From NCBI RefSeq assembly GCF_014750685.1, contig NZ_JAAXGE010000009.1:310001-374000 (forward strand): DNA of 64,000 bases, written 5' to 3'. A model generated the notes under the pieces. The model made no database searches, was not told the origin of the DNA, and saw only the letters and a program-made list of their open reading frames with translations. Positions 1 through 10,095 of the stretch are shown here, one piece after another (positions within the stretch are counted from its first letter, which is position 1; each line of letters opens with the position of its first letter). The DNA is from Bacteroides sp. GM023 (lineage in GTDB: Bacteria > Bacteroidota > Bacteroidia > Bacteroidales > Bacteroidaceae). The position numbers and the translations under genes are program-made.

Positions 1-1212
1 CATTTTGCGTCCATGATGATATTTCTGTTCATCCGGTGTATTGTCGGCAACGAATTGCATACTTGCTTCGATCCCTTTCTTATAATATTCGGATGCATTT
101 CCGGTTATCCATGTGCGTAGTGCTGCTTCGGCGAGAATCAAATTTTGTTCAGCGTAGCCTATACGAATATAAGGCTCTCCGAGTTCATAGGCTGTATATC
201 GATTATTGAATGGACAGAATTCTTTTGTTTTATCAGCTATTAGCTTTAACTCGTCTATCGGATCCGATGGATCAATTCCTACGTATGCATCCCAGTCATT
301 TTCTAGCTTGCCGGAATTTAATTTTCCTTCGGCAGGATTTGCATAATAAAAGAGGCGATAATCTTCATTAGTTTTCAGTGCATCGATAACCAAACCGGAT
401 ATCATTACATATTGTTTATAGGAATGTAATGACTCATTAAATGGATATAGCTGTCCTTCTTTGGTGGAAAAAGTGATTTGTAAATTATCTGAATTAGAAC
501 GTAACAGTAAGTTACGATTGAGTATTTCATTAAATTTAGATTTAATATTGATGTCAGTCGAATTAACCTTTTTGGATAAGTTAATTAGAATTCTCAATTC
601 TAAAGCATTAGATACTCTGTTCCATTGCTCTACCTTTCCGCCAAAGATAGGATCTCCATCAAATGTTGTCTGATTGGCATTCTGGAAGTACTCGTGGGCT
701 TTATCCAGATCATTGAGCAGGAATTTGAAAACATCTTCCTGTGTGTTGTAGGCTACAGTCAGATTCCCTTCCTTGCCTTCGAGGATTCCTTCGTAGGGAA
801 TATCGCCTACGTTAAGAGTATATTCGAATAACCGATAAACTTTCAGGAAAAGCGCCAAACCTTTATATGCGTTCTTTTTATCTTCATGCATTGTTTCATC
901 TTTGTCTGTTAATTCCGCCATAAGTTTATAATTGGTCAGCGAAGTGTAACCACTGAAACTTTCGCGTCCGAAGTTGTTATACTGTGTTCCTTCCAATGCT
1001 TCCGACCAGCCGATATATTTGCAGGTCATTTGATTATAAATGAAGTTTTTACCTTTGGACGGTTTCATAAGCCCTACTATGGCACCTGTTGCCAGAAGTT
1101 TAGGGGATACTTTGGTAATTGAGTCCGGATTCGTGTTGACATCCTCAAAGTTGTCACAAGAAAATAGTGTAATTCCGGCGAGCAGACACGCAATATATTT
1201 TATTGTTTTCAT
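1..1212 (-). CDS. SusD-like outer-membrane lipoprotein (partial, C-terminus beyond window)
   Basis: The reading frame starts at ATG 1212 and is still open at base 1, so about 404 residues are visible and the C-terminus is missing. A signal peptide ends in a lipobox with Cys19, followed by acidic residues (DNFEDVN) typical of surface-exported Bacteroides lipoproteins. The sequence resembles the SusD/RagB lipoprotein branch (PF12771-like) rather than classical SusD, with the early NTNPDSITKVSPKLL and TCKYIGWSEALEGTQYNNFG type segments. It begins 12 bp after the susC stop, so the two form one transcript. The role is glycan capture at the cell surface as the lid of the SusC transporter. The family call is from recall of motifs. 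Confidence 0.85.
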   Translation of the reverse strand, partial: MKTIKYIACLLAGITLFSCDNFEDVNTNPDSITKVSPKLLATGAIVGLMKPSKGKNFIYNQMTCKYIGWSEALEGTQYNNFGRESFSGYTSLTNYKLMAELTDKDETMHEDKKNAYKGLALFLKVYRLFEYTLNVGDIPYEGILEGKEGNLTVAYNTQEDVFKFLLNDLDKAHEYFQNANQTTFDGDPIFGGKVEQWNRVSNALELRILINLSKKVNSTDINIKSKFNEILNRNLLLRSNSDNLQITFSTKEGQLYPFNESLHSYKQYVMISGLVIDALKTNEDYRLFYYANPAEGKLNSGKLENDWDAYVGIDPSDPIDELKLIADKTKEFCPFNNRYTAYELGEPYIRIGYAEQNLILAEAALRTWITGNASEYYKKGIEASMQFVADNTPDEQKYHHGRKM

Positions 1213-1224
1213 ATAATTCTTTTT

Positions 1225-4200
1225 TTAAAAGTCAAACTTAACATTAAATCCCATATAACGGATAGAAGGTGAGCTTAGCGCGTCCTGCACTTTATCGGGA
1301 TCGCTAAAGCGAAACTCTTTTGCCCACATCAGTAGATTCTGTCCGACAAAACCGACGGAAGCGCCTTTCATACCTATTTTTTGGCAAATAGGCTGTGGTA
1401 TTGCGTAACTGATAGATAAATCGCGAAGTTTAATAAATGTCTTATCAAACCAGTTCTGGTTTCTTTTGTTATCGCCCGATGCGTATGGATTAGTATTCAT
1501 CATATAGTCTTGATACGAAATGACTTTATCATTGGGAGCAAATACCCGGTTGTCCATAATCACATTTCCGTCCGCATCCCATTCAGCTTTGCCTGATACC
1601 ACTTTGACTCCTTGGCCTATGAATGTCTTATTATTGTTTACAACTTCTTCATATCGATATGGGTTGTCACTGTCTATATGCGCGCCTGAATTCCACATGG
1701 CCTGGTCTGTCATAGAATAGCCGACACCACCTACACGTCCGTCAATGGTGATACTTAGTGTTATCCCTTTCCAGTTGACTGATGTACTGAGTCCCCATAC
1801 CCAATCAGGCTCGCTATATCCTTTGGGTGTTGTGAATTTGTTGACAAGAGGAAACCCGTCATTTCCGTGTACGATATTTCCTTCGGGATCTCTTTGATAG
1901 TCATAGATTGCCACCCAGTCCCAACGTTTACCTTCGGCTACCCACGGTTTTTGGGTCGAGTATACCGGGTCTATTTTGTGGTAATAGTAGCGGTCGCGTG
2001 ACCAGTTGAACATGGCCGACCAAGTTAATTCCTTGTTCTTTATAATATCACCGGAGATGGAGATTTCCATTCCTTTTCGTATTTGTTCTTCGTCCATGTT
2101 GACTTGCGTATTGCTGTATCCGCTTACAGAACTAAGACCGGCGTTTCTGGTGTTGTTAAATTTGAGTGTATTGTAATATGTATAATCCAGGCGCAAACGG
2201 TTTCCAAATAAATGAATGGCTGTACCCAATTCGTATGAGCGTGTTTGAGAAGGTGAAAGCAGACTGTTTCTAATCGTTGTGGGGGAGTAGGCTGCACTCA
2301 TGTTGTCCCATACGTTGGTACTGATAGAATAAACATCATTGATGGCATATACATCCATATCATGTTTGGTTGTTGTCCACGAACCCCTTATTTTCCAAAA
2401 GTCGATAACTTTGGGCATTTTGATAAATTCGGAAAGTACTACACTTCCGGAAACGGCCGGATAGAAATAAGAACGGGTTTCTTCCGGTAGGGTTGACGAC
2501 CAGTCGTTACGGCCTGTAACTTCTACAAAAACAGCACTTTTATAAGCTAATCCTATTTTTCCGTAGATGGAATTGGTTTGTTTACTATTGTAGGTTTTAC
2601 TCGTTTCGGCAGGGTCCACAGATGCTTTCAGTGAATAATACCCCGGAATGATTAGTCCGCCGGCAGTATTTGAACCTAAGTAGTCATTTTGATAATAGTA
2701 AATATTTCCTCCGACGAATCCGTCTACACTGATATCGCCAAATTTATGTTCGGCAGTCAACATGATATCATTATTGGTACTGAATCCTCTTTTCTGGTAT
2801 ATAGAGTAATATCCTTTTTTCTCTCCTTTGCCGGTCACAGAACCTACAGGAGCTTTGGTCTCGCTTTTTTCCGTATACATATCAGCACCCGAACGCAAAG
2901 ATAGTTTCAACCAGGAAGTAATATCATAAGAAGCATTGACAAAGGCATTGACTACATCATAATTGTCCGAGCTCGTTAATTCGTTGGCTATATAATATGG
3001 ATTATCATACCAACCGCCTTGATCCCACCAATTGGATTGTTCATCTTTTATCCGCCAGTAATTCTTATAATCCCGTATGTCATATTCGCTACCTGACCAT
3101 ACCAGAAGATTGTATATATATCCTGTACCATGATAGCTGGAACCACCCATATTGGGATAGAATCTCTTGTTGTAAGTGATTCCGGCTTCAGAACTGAATT
3201 TTTTATATTTCATATCTCCCGATACGGTATAAGTTATTTTGTTTAACTTCTCGTTGGGCCATTGTCCTTTATTGTAAACGTGTGTCAATGAAGTACGGAT
3301 ACTCCCATATTTACCTTTCTGAGTGACGCTTACGTTGTTGTTGGTGATGAAACTAAGTTCTTGAAAATTTTTCAGATTATTCTTTCCTCTGGAAGTCAAT
3401 TCTGTCATTTCCCGTTCTTGAGTGTAGGGGTTGTATTGCATAGCTTCATTGCCGATGTCTAGTTTGGCTCCCCATACATAACTGGAGTTATCGCTATATA
3501 TACCATTTTTTCCCGAACTATAGGATGTTTGCACTTCTGGCATTTTTAAATATCCGGCATTAAACATCGTACTGCTGTTTACGGTTACTTGCAACCCTTC
3601 TTCTTTTCCTCTTTTGGTGGTAATCATGACAGCACCCGAACCACCTCGCGCGCCATATAAGGCGGAGGCTGTAGCTCCTTTCAGTACATCAATAGATTCT
3701 ATATCATCCGAAGCGATATCCCGCAACGACATATTTTTATAAGGAACCCCGTCAATGACGATCAATGGGCTTTCACCACGCAATTTTAGATTGGGAGCTT
3801 CATTAAATTCCGTACTGTTTTCTACCTTCAATCCGGCTATTTTACCGTTTAGTCCGGAAGCCACATCTACGCTTTTAATGGTGGTTAGTTGATCGCCGCT
3901 AACTTTCTGTACAGCGTATCCCAATGCTTTTTCTTCTCTTTTGATACCCAAGGCTGTTACTACAACTTCATCCAGGGCTTCGGCATCATCCTGGAGTTTA
4001 ATGGTAAGTGATTTGTTGCTTGTGACCCTTATTTCCTGGTTCTTATATCCGATATAGGAAATCAAGAGGATAGAATTGGCAGGGACTTCCAGTGTGAAGC
4101 GGCCGTCAATATCTGTGATTGTTCCGGTGCCGGTTTGGTTTTTTACGGTTATATTAGCACCGATAACAGGGACTTCTGCCTGATCGACAACTGTGCCTGT

Positions 4201-4386
4201 AATCTTGATTCTGTTTTGTTGGTTGATTGCAGTGTGTGCTTTTTCAGTCGGATGCTCTATGGCTTCTGCCTGTGCCGTGATACCAAAAGAAAATAGTATC
4301 GCCATTGAGAGTTGCATTATTCCGGATAATGCACCACTCTTTTTTGAGTTGGGAACGCATGACGTTCGTTGGGTGTTGTTCTTCAT
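1225..4386 (-). CDS. SusC/RagA-family TonB-dependent transporter of PUL 1
   Basis: This 1,053-residue outer-membrane importer moves oligosaccharides into the periplasm using TonB energy. A long N-terminal leader (about 42 residues) is followed by a carboxypeptidase-regulatory-like domain (about 60-140, with GTVVDQAEVPVIGANI), a TonB-box region (DEVVVTALG, near 140), the plug (LRGESPLIVIDGVPY and VLKGATASALYGARG) and a 22-strand barrel. There is no STN domain, which fits regulation by the nearby hybrid two-component system rather than an ECF sigma. It has its own predicted promoter and lies downstream of a terminator that ends the GH88 transcript. The substrate cannot be read from the sequence; uronic-acid glycans are inferred from GH88. 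Confidence 0.93.
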   Translation of the reverse strand: MKNNTQRTSCVPNSKKSGALSGIMQLSMAILFSFGITAQAEAIEHPTEKAHTAINQQNRIKITGTVVDQAEVPVIGANITVKNQTGTGTITDIDGRFTLEVPANSILLISYIGYKNQEIRVTSNKSLTIKLQDDAEALDEVVVTALGIKREEKALGYAVQKVSGDQLTTIKSVDVASGLNGKIAGLKVENSTEFNEAPNLKLRGESPLIVIDGVPYKNMSLRDIASDDIESIDVLKGATASALYGARGGSGAVMITTKRGKEEGLQVTVNSSTMFNAGYLKMPEVQTSYSSGKNGIYSDNSSYVWGAKLDIGNEAMQYNPYTQEREMTELTSRGKNNLKNFQELSFITNNNVSVTQKGKYGSIRTSLTHVYNKGQWPNEKLNKITYTVSGDMKYKKFSSEAGITYNKRFYPNMGGSSYHGTGYIYNLLVWSGSEYDIRDYKNYWRIKDEQSNWWDQGGWYDNPYYIANELTSSDNYDVVNAFVNASYDITSWLKLSLRSGADMYTEKSETKAPVGSVTGKGEKKGYYSIYQKRGFSTNNDIMLTAEHKFGDISVDGFVGGNIYYYQNDYLGSNTAGGLIIPGYYSLKASVDPAETSKTYNSKQTNSIYGKIGLAYKSAVFVEVTGRNDWSSTLPEETRSYFYPAVSGSVVLSEFIKMPKVIDFWKIRGSWTTTKHDMDVYAINDVYSISTNVWDNMSAAYSPTTIRNSLLSPSQTRSYELGTAIHLFGNRLRLDYTYYNTLKFNNTRNAGLSSVSGYSNTQVNMDEEQIRKGMEISISGDIIKNKELTWSAMFNWSRDRYYYHKIDPVYSTQKPWVAEGKRWDWVAIYDYQRDPEGNIVHGNDGFPLVNKFTTPKGYSEPDWVWGLSTSVNWKGITLSITIDGRVGGVGYSMTDQAMWNSGAHIDSDNPYRYEEVVNNNKTFIGQGVKVVSGKAEWDADGNVIMDNRVFAPNDKVISYQDYMMNTNPYASGDNKRNQNWFDKTFIKLRDLSISYAIPQPICQKIGMKGASVGFVGQNLLMWAKEFRFSDPDKVQDALSSPSIRYMGFNVKFDF

Positions 4387-4458
4387 AAGTTTATAATTTA
4401 AAAATTAGTTATAAGTATGGTTTATAATTATAATTCTTTTCGGATGATTAATGATAGT

Positions 4459-4491
4459 GCAAAGATTGCTTATTTATAGATAGGTATCCAA
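4459..4491 (-). promoter_or_regulatory. Bacteroides-type promoter for susC of PUL 1
   Basis: Read on the minus strand, TTGG (4491-4488) and AATCTTTGC (4467-4459) are separated by 20 nt, matching the -33 TTTG / -7 TAnnTTTG pattern with one mismatch in each box. A start near 4452 would give a leader of about 65 nt. Confidence 0.55.
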
Positions 4492-4563
4492 GGAAGATTG
4501 TACCGAAAGTAGGGTAATTTTGTCATGAGGTACAATTGTATATGCTTTATTTTATGGGGATAA

Positions 4564-4609
4564 ACGCAACAGAGGCCGAAAATGATAACATCTCCGGTCT
4601 CTGTTGCGT
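4564..4609 (-). terminator. Hairpin terminator after GH88
   Basis: An 11-bp perfect stem (ACGCAACAGAG / CTCTGTTGCGT) closes a 24-nt loop that can extend by three further G/C pairs. On the minus strand it is followed by TTTATCCCC. It lies 70 bp after the GH88 stop and before the susC promoter, so it should separate the two transcripts. Confidence 0.6.
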
Positions 4610-4678
4610 AAAGGAATGGATAGGGGGGACCACCCTTTATTCTGTGTTAAGTTCTGATTTTAATATTCTGTGAAAAGC

Positions 4679-5923
4679 TTATCTTATACCTTTTGAGTTC
4701 TTATATCTGTGGAGTGCTTCCAAAAAGTAATAATCGGCATATACCAGGGGTACATCAATTTCGTTTTTATGTGGGATACTTCCCACGCAATGTTTTAATA
4801 GAAAGTTCCCGTTGGTTCCCGGAGTCGCCAGATAACTTGGTGAAGCCAATGATTCCAGAGTTTTCACAGCTGCCCGGTAGTATTTCTCTCCTGTTTTCTT
4901 ATCCACATATTGGCAAAGTTCGAATAATGCGGAAGCTGTGATAGCTGCTGCTGAGGCATCTCTTGGTATCTCTTTGAAGTCTTTTGCGTCATATTCCCAT
5001 TCGGGGACGTATCCTTCTTGTCCGGCATTGAAATCCCAGTAGGGCACCATGTCTTTGGGTAGATTGGGATGATTGAGCCAGAATTCGGCGGTATGTTGTG
5101 CCATTTCCAAAAACTCAGGTTTCTTTGTTTCTCTATAAGCCATTGTGTATCCATAAATAGCCCATGCTTGTCCACGTGCCCATGCGGAATTGTCAGAGAA
5201 TCCCTGGCAAGTTTGTTTATGGAGTGCCTTTCCTGTCTCCGGGTCATAGTTGACTACATGATAGTTGCTGTAATCTTCACGGAATTGTTCCCGTGCGGTG
5301 GTGATAGCGTGCGAATTGGCTATTTCAGCATAATGTGGGTTACCGGTCATTTTACTGGCGAAATAAAGTAATTCCAGATTCATCATGTTGTCTATGATAA
5401 CGGGGTAAAACCATTCATCTTTACCATTCCATGATTTCCGGTAATTCCATGATTTGATACAACCTGTCTTCGGGCTGAAACGGCTGCAGAGTGAGTTTGC
5501 TGCCTCTATGATGATATGTTTGTATTCTTCGTTTTTCGTAAGGCGGTATGCATTTCCGAAACTACAATAAATAAGGAAGCCGATATCATGATGTTCTTTC
5601 TGTTTCTTTAGCGGTTCCAAGGCTTCCGTCCAGCGGATTGCTTCTTGTTTCCACGTCTTTTGCCTGTTGTTTTCATAGATATACCAAAGGCTGCCGGGGT
5701 AGAAGCCTTCCGTCCAGTCATTTAGTGGGGTGGTGCGCAGCTTTCCGTCGTTATCGGTAGTGCGTGGATAAGCAATTGGCTCAGGTAAGGCTTTCAGCAT
5801 GGCGGTATATTGTTGCTCTGCCCGGTTGAAGGATCGGGTGATGGCTTCATTATCTTCTTTGCCATGCAATGATGAAAAGTTTGACAATAAGAAAAAAGAA
5901 AATAGAATAGACACTAGCTTCAT
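4679..5923 (-). CDS. GH88 unsaturated glucuronyl hydrolase
   Basis: This 414-residue exported enzyme has a signal peptide (residues 1-21). GH88 enzymes remove 4,5-unsaturated uronic acids left at the non-reducing end by polysaccharide lyases, through hydration of the double bond. The family signature DWTEGFYPGSLWYIYE (69-84) is clear. Asp113 in HHDIGF and Asp178 in IIDNMMNLE correspond to the two catalytic aspartates of Bacillus UGL (Asp88 and Asp149). No lyase is visible in the window, so a partner must lie beyond base 1 or elsewhere. The neighbouring hybrid regulator and SusC/D place it in a PUL for a uronic-acid glycan such as a glycosaminoglycan; the exact substrate is inference. Confidence 0.9.
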   Translation of the reverse strand: MKLVSILFSFFLLSNFSSLHGKEDNEAITRSFNRAEQQYTAMLKALPEPIAYPRTTDNDGKLRTTPLNDWTEGFYPGSLWYIYENNRQKTWKQEAIRWTEALEPLKKQKEHHDIGFLIYCSFGNAYRLTKNEEYKHIIIEAANSLCSRFSPKTGCIKSWNYRKSWNGKDEWFYPVIIDNMMNLELLYFASKMTGNPHYAEIANSHAITTAREQFREDYSNYHVVNYDPETGKALHKQTCQGFSDNSAWARGQAWAIYGYTMAYRETKKPEFLEMAQHTAEFWLNHPNLPKDMVPYWDFNAGQEGYVPEWEYDAKDFKEIPRDASAAAITASALFELCQYVDKKTGEKYYRAAVKTLESLASPSYLATPGTNGNFLLKHCVGSIPHKNEIDVPLVYADYYFLEALHRYKNSKGIR

Positions 5924-5952
5924 ATATTTTAAGTTTTTCGTTAGTTAATGGT

Positions 5953-5961
5953 GCAAAGATT
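5953..5961 (-). promoter_or_regulatory. Promoter -7 element for GH88
   Basis: AATCTTTGC on the minus strand is identical to the -7 of the susC promoter at 4459-4467, and flanking bases agree (GCAATCTTTGCAC in both). No good -33 TTTG is seen at the usual 19-21 nt, which may indicate activator dependence. Confidence 0.45.
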
Positions 5962-6049
5962 GCGTATTTGTTACTTGTAGGGTATACAAAATCGTCCCGA
6001 ATGTAAAGTGATATTGTCCTCGGGAATGATAAATTATGTTTTATTGGAT

Positions 6050-9000
6050 TTAGGCAGGCGTATCCGGTGTAGCGGAATTGGATTTCCGATATGTGAGCGG
6101 TGCTATTCCGAAGACGGATTTGAAGCATTTACTAAAATATTGGGTAGTTGAGAATCCTAATCTGTCGGATATTTCAGAAATATTCAGTTCCGGATTATTT
6201 TTGAGTAAGCGCATACTTTCTTCGAGCTTCATTTTAAGTGTAAATTCGTTGGGAGTCAGACCTGTAATCTCTTTCATGCGTGTATATAGCTTGTTGCGTC
6301 CCAGTCCCAGTTCGGTGGCGAGCGTATTCATATTGAACTCTTGGTTTTCAAAGTTTTTGGAGATGATTTCTGTAGCCTTCTTAATCAGTTCCTGGTCGGC
6401 TTGATTGATGGCAATATCCGGCATGGGTGCTGGCTGTTGACTTCTGAACTTCTCAATAAGTTTTCTTCGGCTTTTTACCAGATTATTGCAGCGTGAAACG
6501 AGTAATTTTACGTTAAATGGTTTCGTGATATAGTCGTCCGCTTCATACATATATCCTTCTATCGTATATTCTACTGATGTCTGTGCTGTCAATAGTACGA
6601 CAGGTATATGTGACAGGTTAACCGTGTTCTTTATCTTATAACACATTTCTTTCCCCGACATTTCAGGCATCATGACATCGCTTAGTACAATATCAGGCTG
6701 TATTGTCAAAGCCTGTTCAAATCCCTCTTTTCCGTCTTTGGCAGTATGTACTTCATAAATGGGATTAAATATTTCTTTCAACATTTCCAGGATATCGTCG
6801 TTGTCTTCTACTATCAGTATGACTGGCTTTTCCCTGAATGTGTTTTCTACTGTTTCTTCTTCCTGTGGTTGTTCTTCCAGTGAAATCAATTCAGTACTAA
6901 TCATACATGTAGATGTATTTTCTGTTTGCAGTTCATTCGCTTCAAAATGACTGTTACCTGTTTTCAGAGTTACGGTAAAACAGCTCCCTTCGTCTACTTT
7001 GCTTTCTACACGGATAGTTCCTTTATGCAATTCCACAATGTTTTTACTCAAGGTCAGTCCGATACCTGTTCCTAAGGATAATTTGGATCTTTGACCGTCT
7101 ATCTGATAGAATTGGTCGAATATTTTATGAATCGACTCTTGTGGGATACCGACTCCGCTATCCTTGATTTGGAGTAATACTTGTTGAGAATGCGTACGAA
7201 TACTGACTGTGATATTCCTTCCGCGAGTATACTTGAAAGCGTTGGATAGCAGGTTGATAATAACTTTCTGCATCTGCATCGGGTCGAACCATAGATTAAT
7301 GTTTGGCTCGGAAGTTTCGAAACGGTATGTGATGTGATGTTTGAGTGCGTATTCGTAGAATGACATATAAACTTCCTTGGTGAAGGCGACGATATCCCGG
7401 CATTCTACTTTTAGTTTCAGATATCCCTGTTCTTGTTTGCGGAAATCCAACAGCTCGGAGATGAGCGTGCGCATATGGTTGGCATTCTTATAGATACGCA
7501 GCAAACGGTTATACATGGATGGAGAGAGTTTGTTTAATTGTAATAGGTTCTCTATTTGTCCGATGATAAGCGTTAGTGGGGTACGGAACTCGTGTGAGAT
7601 ATTTGTGAAGAAATGTAGCTTAACCTGGTTCAGTTCGTTAATTCTTTCTTTTTCTTTTTTCTCAAATTCCAGCGATGCTTTCAGTTTTGTCTGTCGGGTA
7701 TTAAAACGGATGATGGCATACAGTACAATACAGAGAATCAGTATATATAATATATAGGCATAGAAATTAGCATAGAATGGAGGACGGATATATATGTTAA
7801 GCGAACGCTCACCGCAGATAGTTTGTGAATCGTTCTTCTCGCGTACAGTCAGTTTATAATGTCCCGGGTCAAGGTTTGTATATACTATTTTCGGGGAATG
7901 TAATGGGAGCCATGTCTGGTCGAATCCTTCCAGTTGATATTCGTATTTATACTTGTTTTGTGTATAATTGGATGTAGCTACTTCCAGAATGAGACTATTC
8001 TGGTTGTGTGTCAGCCTGATAGATTCTGTATAGGGCATAGTTTGTGATAAGATGTGCGATTCATCTTCGGGGTGTATCACTTTATTGTTGATAATCAGTT
8101 GGTCAAAGTAAAATTGGTGATCGTTCGATGTAGGAAGATTTTGCATCCTAGGCAAAGAAATCAAGCCGTTGGTTCCTCCGAGAAACAGTTCTCCGCTTTG
8201 GGAAAAATAGATACTTGAGCCTTGTCCGAAGCTCATGTGTGGAATGACATATGTGTATGTAAGTTCTTTCTTATCGGAATTCAGGCAGGAGATACCTCGG
8301 TTGTGGAGTACGAACAACTCGTGTGAAGGAGATTCGGCAACATAATAACAATAATTACTCATCAAGAGATTGTCCTCCATGGCGAAACGGAAGAAAGAAT
8401 CTGTTTCCGGTTCATATTTGAATAGCCCGGAACCTGCTGTGCTGAAGAATAACTCGCCTGAATGGTTCTCAAAGATATGTAACACCTTGAAACGTCCTAT
8501 GTTTTGTTCCTTTTTGAGATCGTGTCGGTAATTCTGCCTTTTTCCGGTCACCAGATTCACTCGGGTCATTCCACCGTTGCCATTGGCTAACCAGATGTTG
8601 TCATTCCGGTCGATGTGAAATGTTACATAGATATAATCTTCTATAAGACTCCGGATGTCCGGCTGTGTGGATAATGGCTCGAAATTCTCCGTTTCAAGAT
8701 TCATGGCTGTGATTCCTGCCTGAGTAGAGAGAACGAGCCTTCCTTTATAGTGTTGTAAGTCATTTATCACATTGTTGGGTAAAGAGTTGGCTTTGTCAGG
8801 AATATTTCTGAGCGTATGTGCCGTTTTTCTTCGGGTGTCAAAGACGGTAAGTCCTCCTGTGTGCGTGCCGATATACAATTGTCCTGTTTCCTGACGTAAC
8901 CAGATACATTTCAGATTATTGTGCCCGATTCCGGATAAATCTCCCTTCTTGTGAACATATCGGGTGAATTGCCGGGTTGGTCGGTCTAAGAAATTCAGTC

Positions 9001-10084
9001 CTCCACCTTCAGTACATATCCATAAATTATGTTCGGAGTCTTCCTGCATTTTGCCGACAACGGGAAAGCTAAGTGCATGGGGGATGTCAGGATTGGCTTC
9101 GTAATATCTGGTATGCTCATTGGTAGGGTTGTAATAGTTGACACCTCCGAAATAGGTTCCTATCCAAATTCCTCCTTGTGTATCTTTGTAGAGTGCGAAG
9201 ATAGATGAGTGGCTCAAACTGTGGGATATATTATTCTGATGGACATAGTTCTCCCATATCTGTGTTGACGGGTTATATTTATTGAGTCCATAGAATGTGC
9301 CGAACCATAGATTCCCTAAATCATCCTCAATGGCACAGCGTACATCATTGTTTGATAGTGAATTGGCGTTGTCGGGAATGTTGCAGAAGTTGAGAACGGA
9401 ACCGTCGGGAGCCAGTCGATACACCCCTTGCCGGGAAGTACATATCCATAAGTTCTTTCGGGAGTCCTGATAAAGGCTTTGTACTTTGATGCCAGGTAGG
9501 AGGGATTGCCGGCGTTCGGGCCGTGTACGGTCGATTCGCATGAGTCCCTTGTTCATACCTATGTATATATATCCGTCATCAGTGCTACAGATAGGTGCAG
9601 AGGTTCTTGTGTTTTCTTCAAAAGTGGTGAGCAGGTGAATGGCAGAGTCTCCTTCCACTCGGAATTCTAGTTTATTACGTCCGGCAATCCAGAGCGTATC
9701 GTTGTGGAAGTATATGTTAGAGACATTGTTGGTGCATAATTTATGAAACTGCTGTGTGCGGGTATTGTAGCAAACCAAGTCATGCAGTGCTTGTATGTAT
9801 ACATTTCCTCTCTTATTGCCGCAGATGGCCATTATTTCGTTCTCGGTCAAACCTATATCACCTTGAGAGGGGTGGAATACAGTAACAGACTGCCCATTAT
9901 ACCGGTTGATTCCTTCAAAAGAACCAAACCATAATGCTCCTGTTTCGTCTTGATAAATAGATATTATATTAACCTGTGACAGGCCATCCTGTACACTCAG
10001 ATGCTTGAAATACGCGGTGTTTGCATAGGTCGGTATAAGCAGAAGTAAAAAAGAAGCTAATAACAGAATCTTTTTTATTGCCAT
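6050..10084 (-). CDS. Hybrid two-component system regulator (HTCS) of PUL 1
   Basis: This 1,344-residue protein fuses a periplasmic sensor, histidine kinase, receiver and AraC-type DNA-binding domain. In order it has a signal peptide (1-21), two-bladed-propeller sensor repeats (about 25-680, with repeated LWFG/LWICT motifs), a Y_Y_Y domain (about 690-757), one membrane segment (about 767-792), HisKA with phospho-acceptor His near 831 (ISHEFRTPLTLI), an HATPase domain (NLLSNAFKYT, GTGIGL), a receiver with phospho-Asp near 1136 (LSDVMMPEMSG) and a C-terminal double HTH (about 1230-1335). HTCS proteins bind a specific oligosaccharide in the periplasm and activate the adjacent PUL, here GH88 and susC/D. 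It starts 11 bp after the preceding unrelated gene on the same strand. Confidence 0.95.
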   Translation of the reverse strand: MAIKKILLLASFLLLLIPTYANTAYFKHLSVQDGLSQVNIISIYQDETGALWFGSFEGINRYNGQSVTVFHPSQGDIGLTENEIMAICGNKRGNVYIQALHDLVCYNTRTQQFHKLCTNNVSNIYFHNDTLWIAGRNKLEFRVEGDSAIHLLTTFEENTRTSAPICSTDDGYIYIGMNKGLMRIDRTRPERRQSLLPGIKVQSLYQDSRKNLWICTSRQGVYRLAPDGSVLNFCNIPDNANSLSNNDVRCAIEDDLGNLWFGTFYGLNKYNPSTQIWENYVHQNNISHSLSHSSIFALYKDTQGGIWIGTYFGGVNYYNPTNEHTRYYEANPDIPHALSFPVVGKMQEDSEHNLWICTEGGGLNFLDRPTRQFTRYVHKKGDLSGIGHNNLKCIWLRQETGQLYIGTHTGGLTVFDTRRKTAHTLRNIPDKANSLPNNVINDLQHYKGRLVLSTQAGITAMNLETENFEPLSTQPDIRSLIEDYIYVTFHIDRNDNIWLANGNGGMTRVNLVTGKRQNYRHDLKKEQNIGRFKVLHIFENHSGELFFSTAGSGLFKYEPETDSFFRFAMEDNLLMSNYCYYVAESPSHELFVLHNRGISCLNSDKKELTYTYVIPHMSFGQGSSIYFSQSGELFLGGTNGLISLPRMQNLPTSNDHQFYFDQLIINNKVIHPEDESHILSQTMPYTESIRLTHNQNSLILEVATSNYTQNKYKYEYQLEGFDQTWLPLHSPKIVYTNLDPGHYKLTVREKNDSQTICGERSLNIYIRPPFYANFYAYILYILILCIVLYAIIRFNTRQTKLKASLEFEKKEKERINELNQVKLHFFTNISHEFRTPLTLIIGQIENLLQLNKLSPSMYNRLLRIYKNANHMRTLISELLDFRKQEQGYLKLKVECRDIVAFTKEVYMSFYEYALKHHITYRFETSEPNINLWFDPMQMQKVIINLLSNAFKYTRGRNITVSIRTHSQQVLLQIKDSGVGIPQESIHKIFDQFYQIDGQRSKLSLGTGIGLTLSKNIVELHKGTIRVESKVDEGSCFTVTLKTGNSHFEANELQTENTSTCMISTELISLEEQPQEEETVENTFREKPVILIVEDNDDILEMLKEIFNPIYEVHTAKDGKEGFEQALTIQPDIVLSDVMMPEMSGKEMCYKIKNTVNLSHIPVVLLTAQTSVEYTIEGYMYEADDYITKPFNVKLLVSRCNNLVKSRRKLIEKFRSQQPAPMPDIAINQADQELIKKATEIISKNFENQEFNMNTLATELGLGRNKLYTRMKEITGLTPNEFTLKMKLEESMRLLKNNPELNISEISDRLGFSTTQYFSKCFKSVFGIAPLTYRKSNSATPDTPA

Positions 10085-10095
10085 ATATTAGAACT

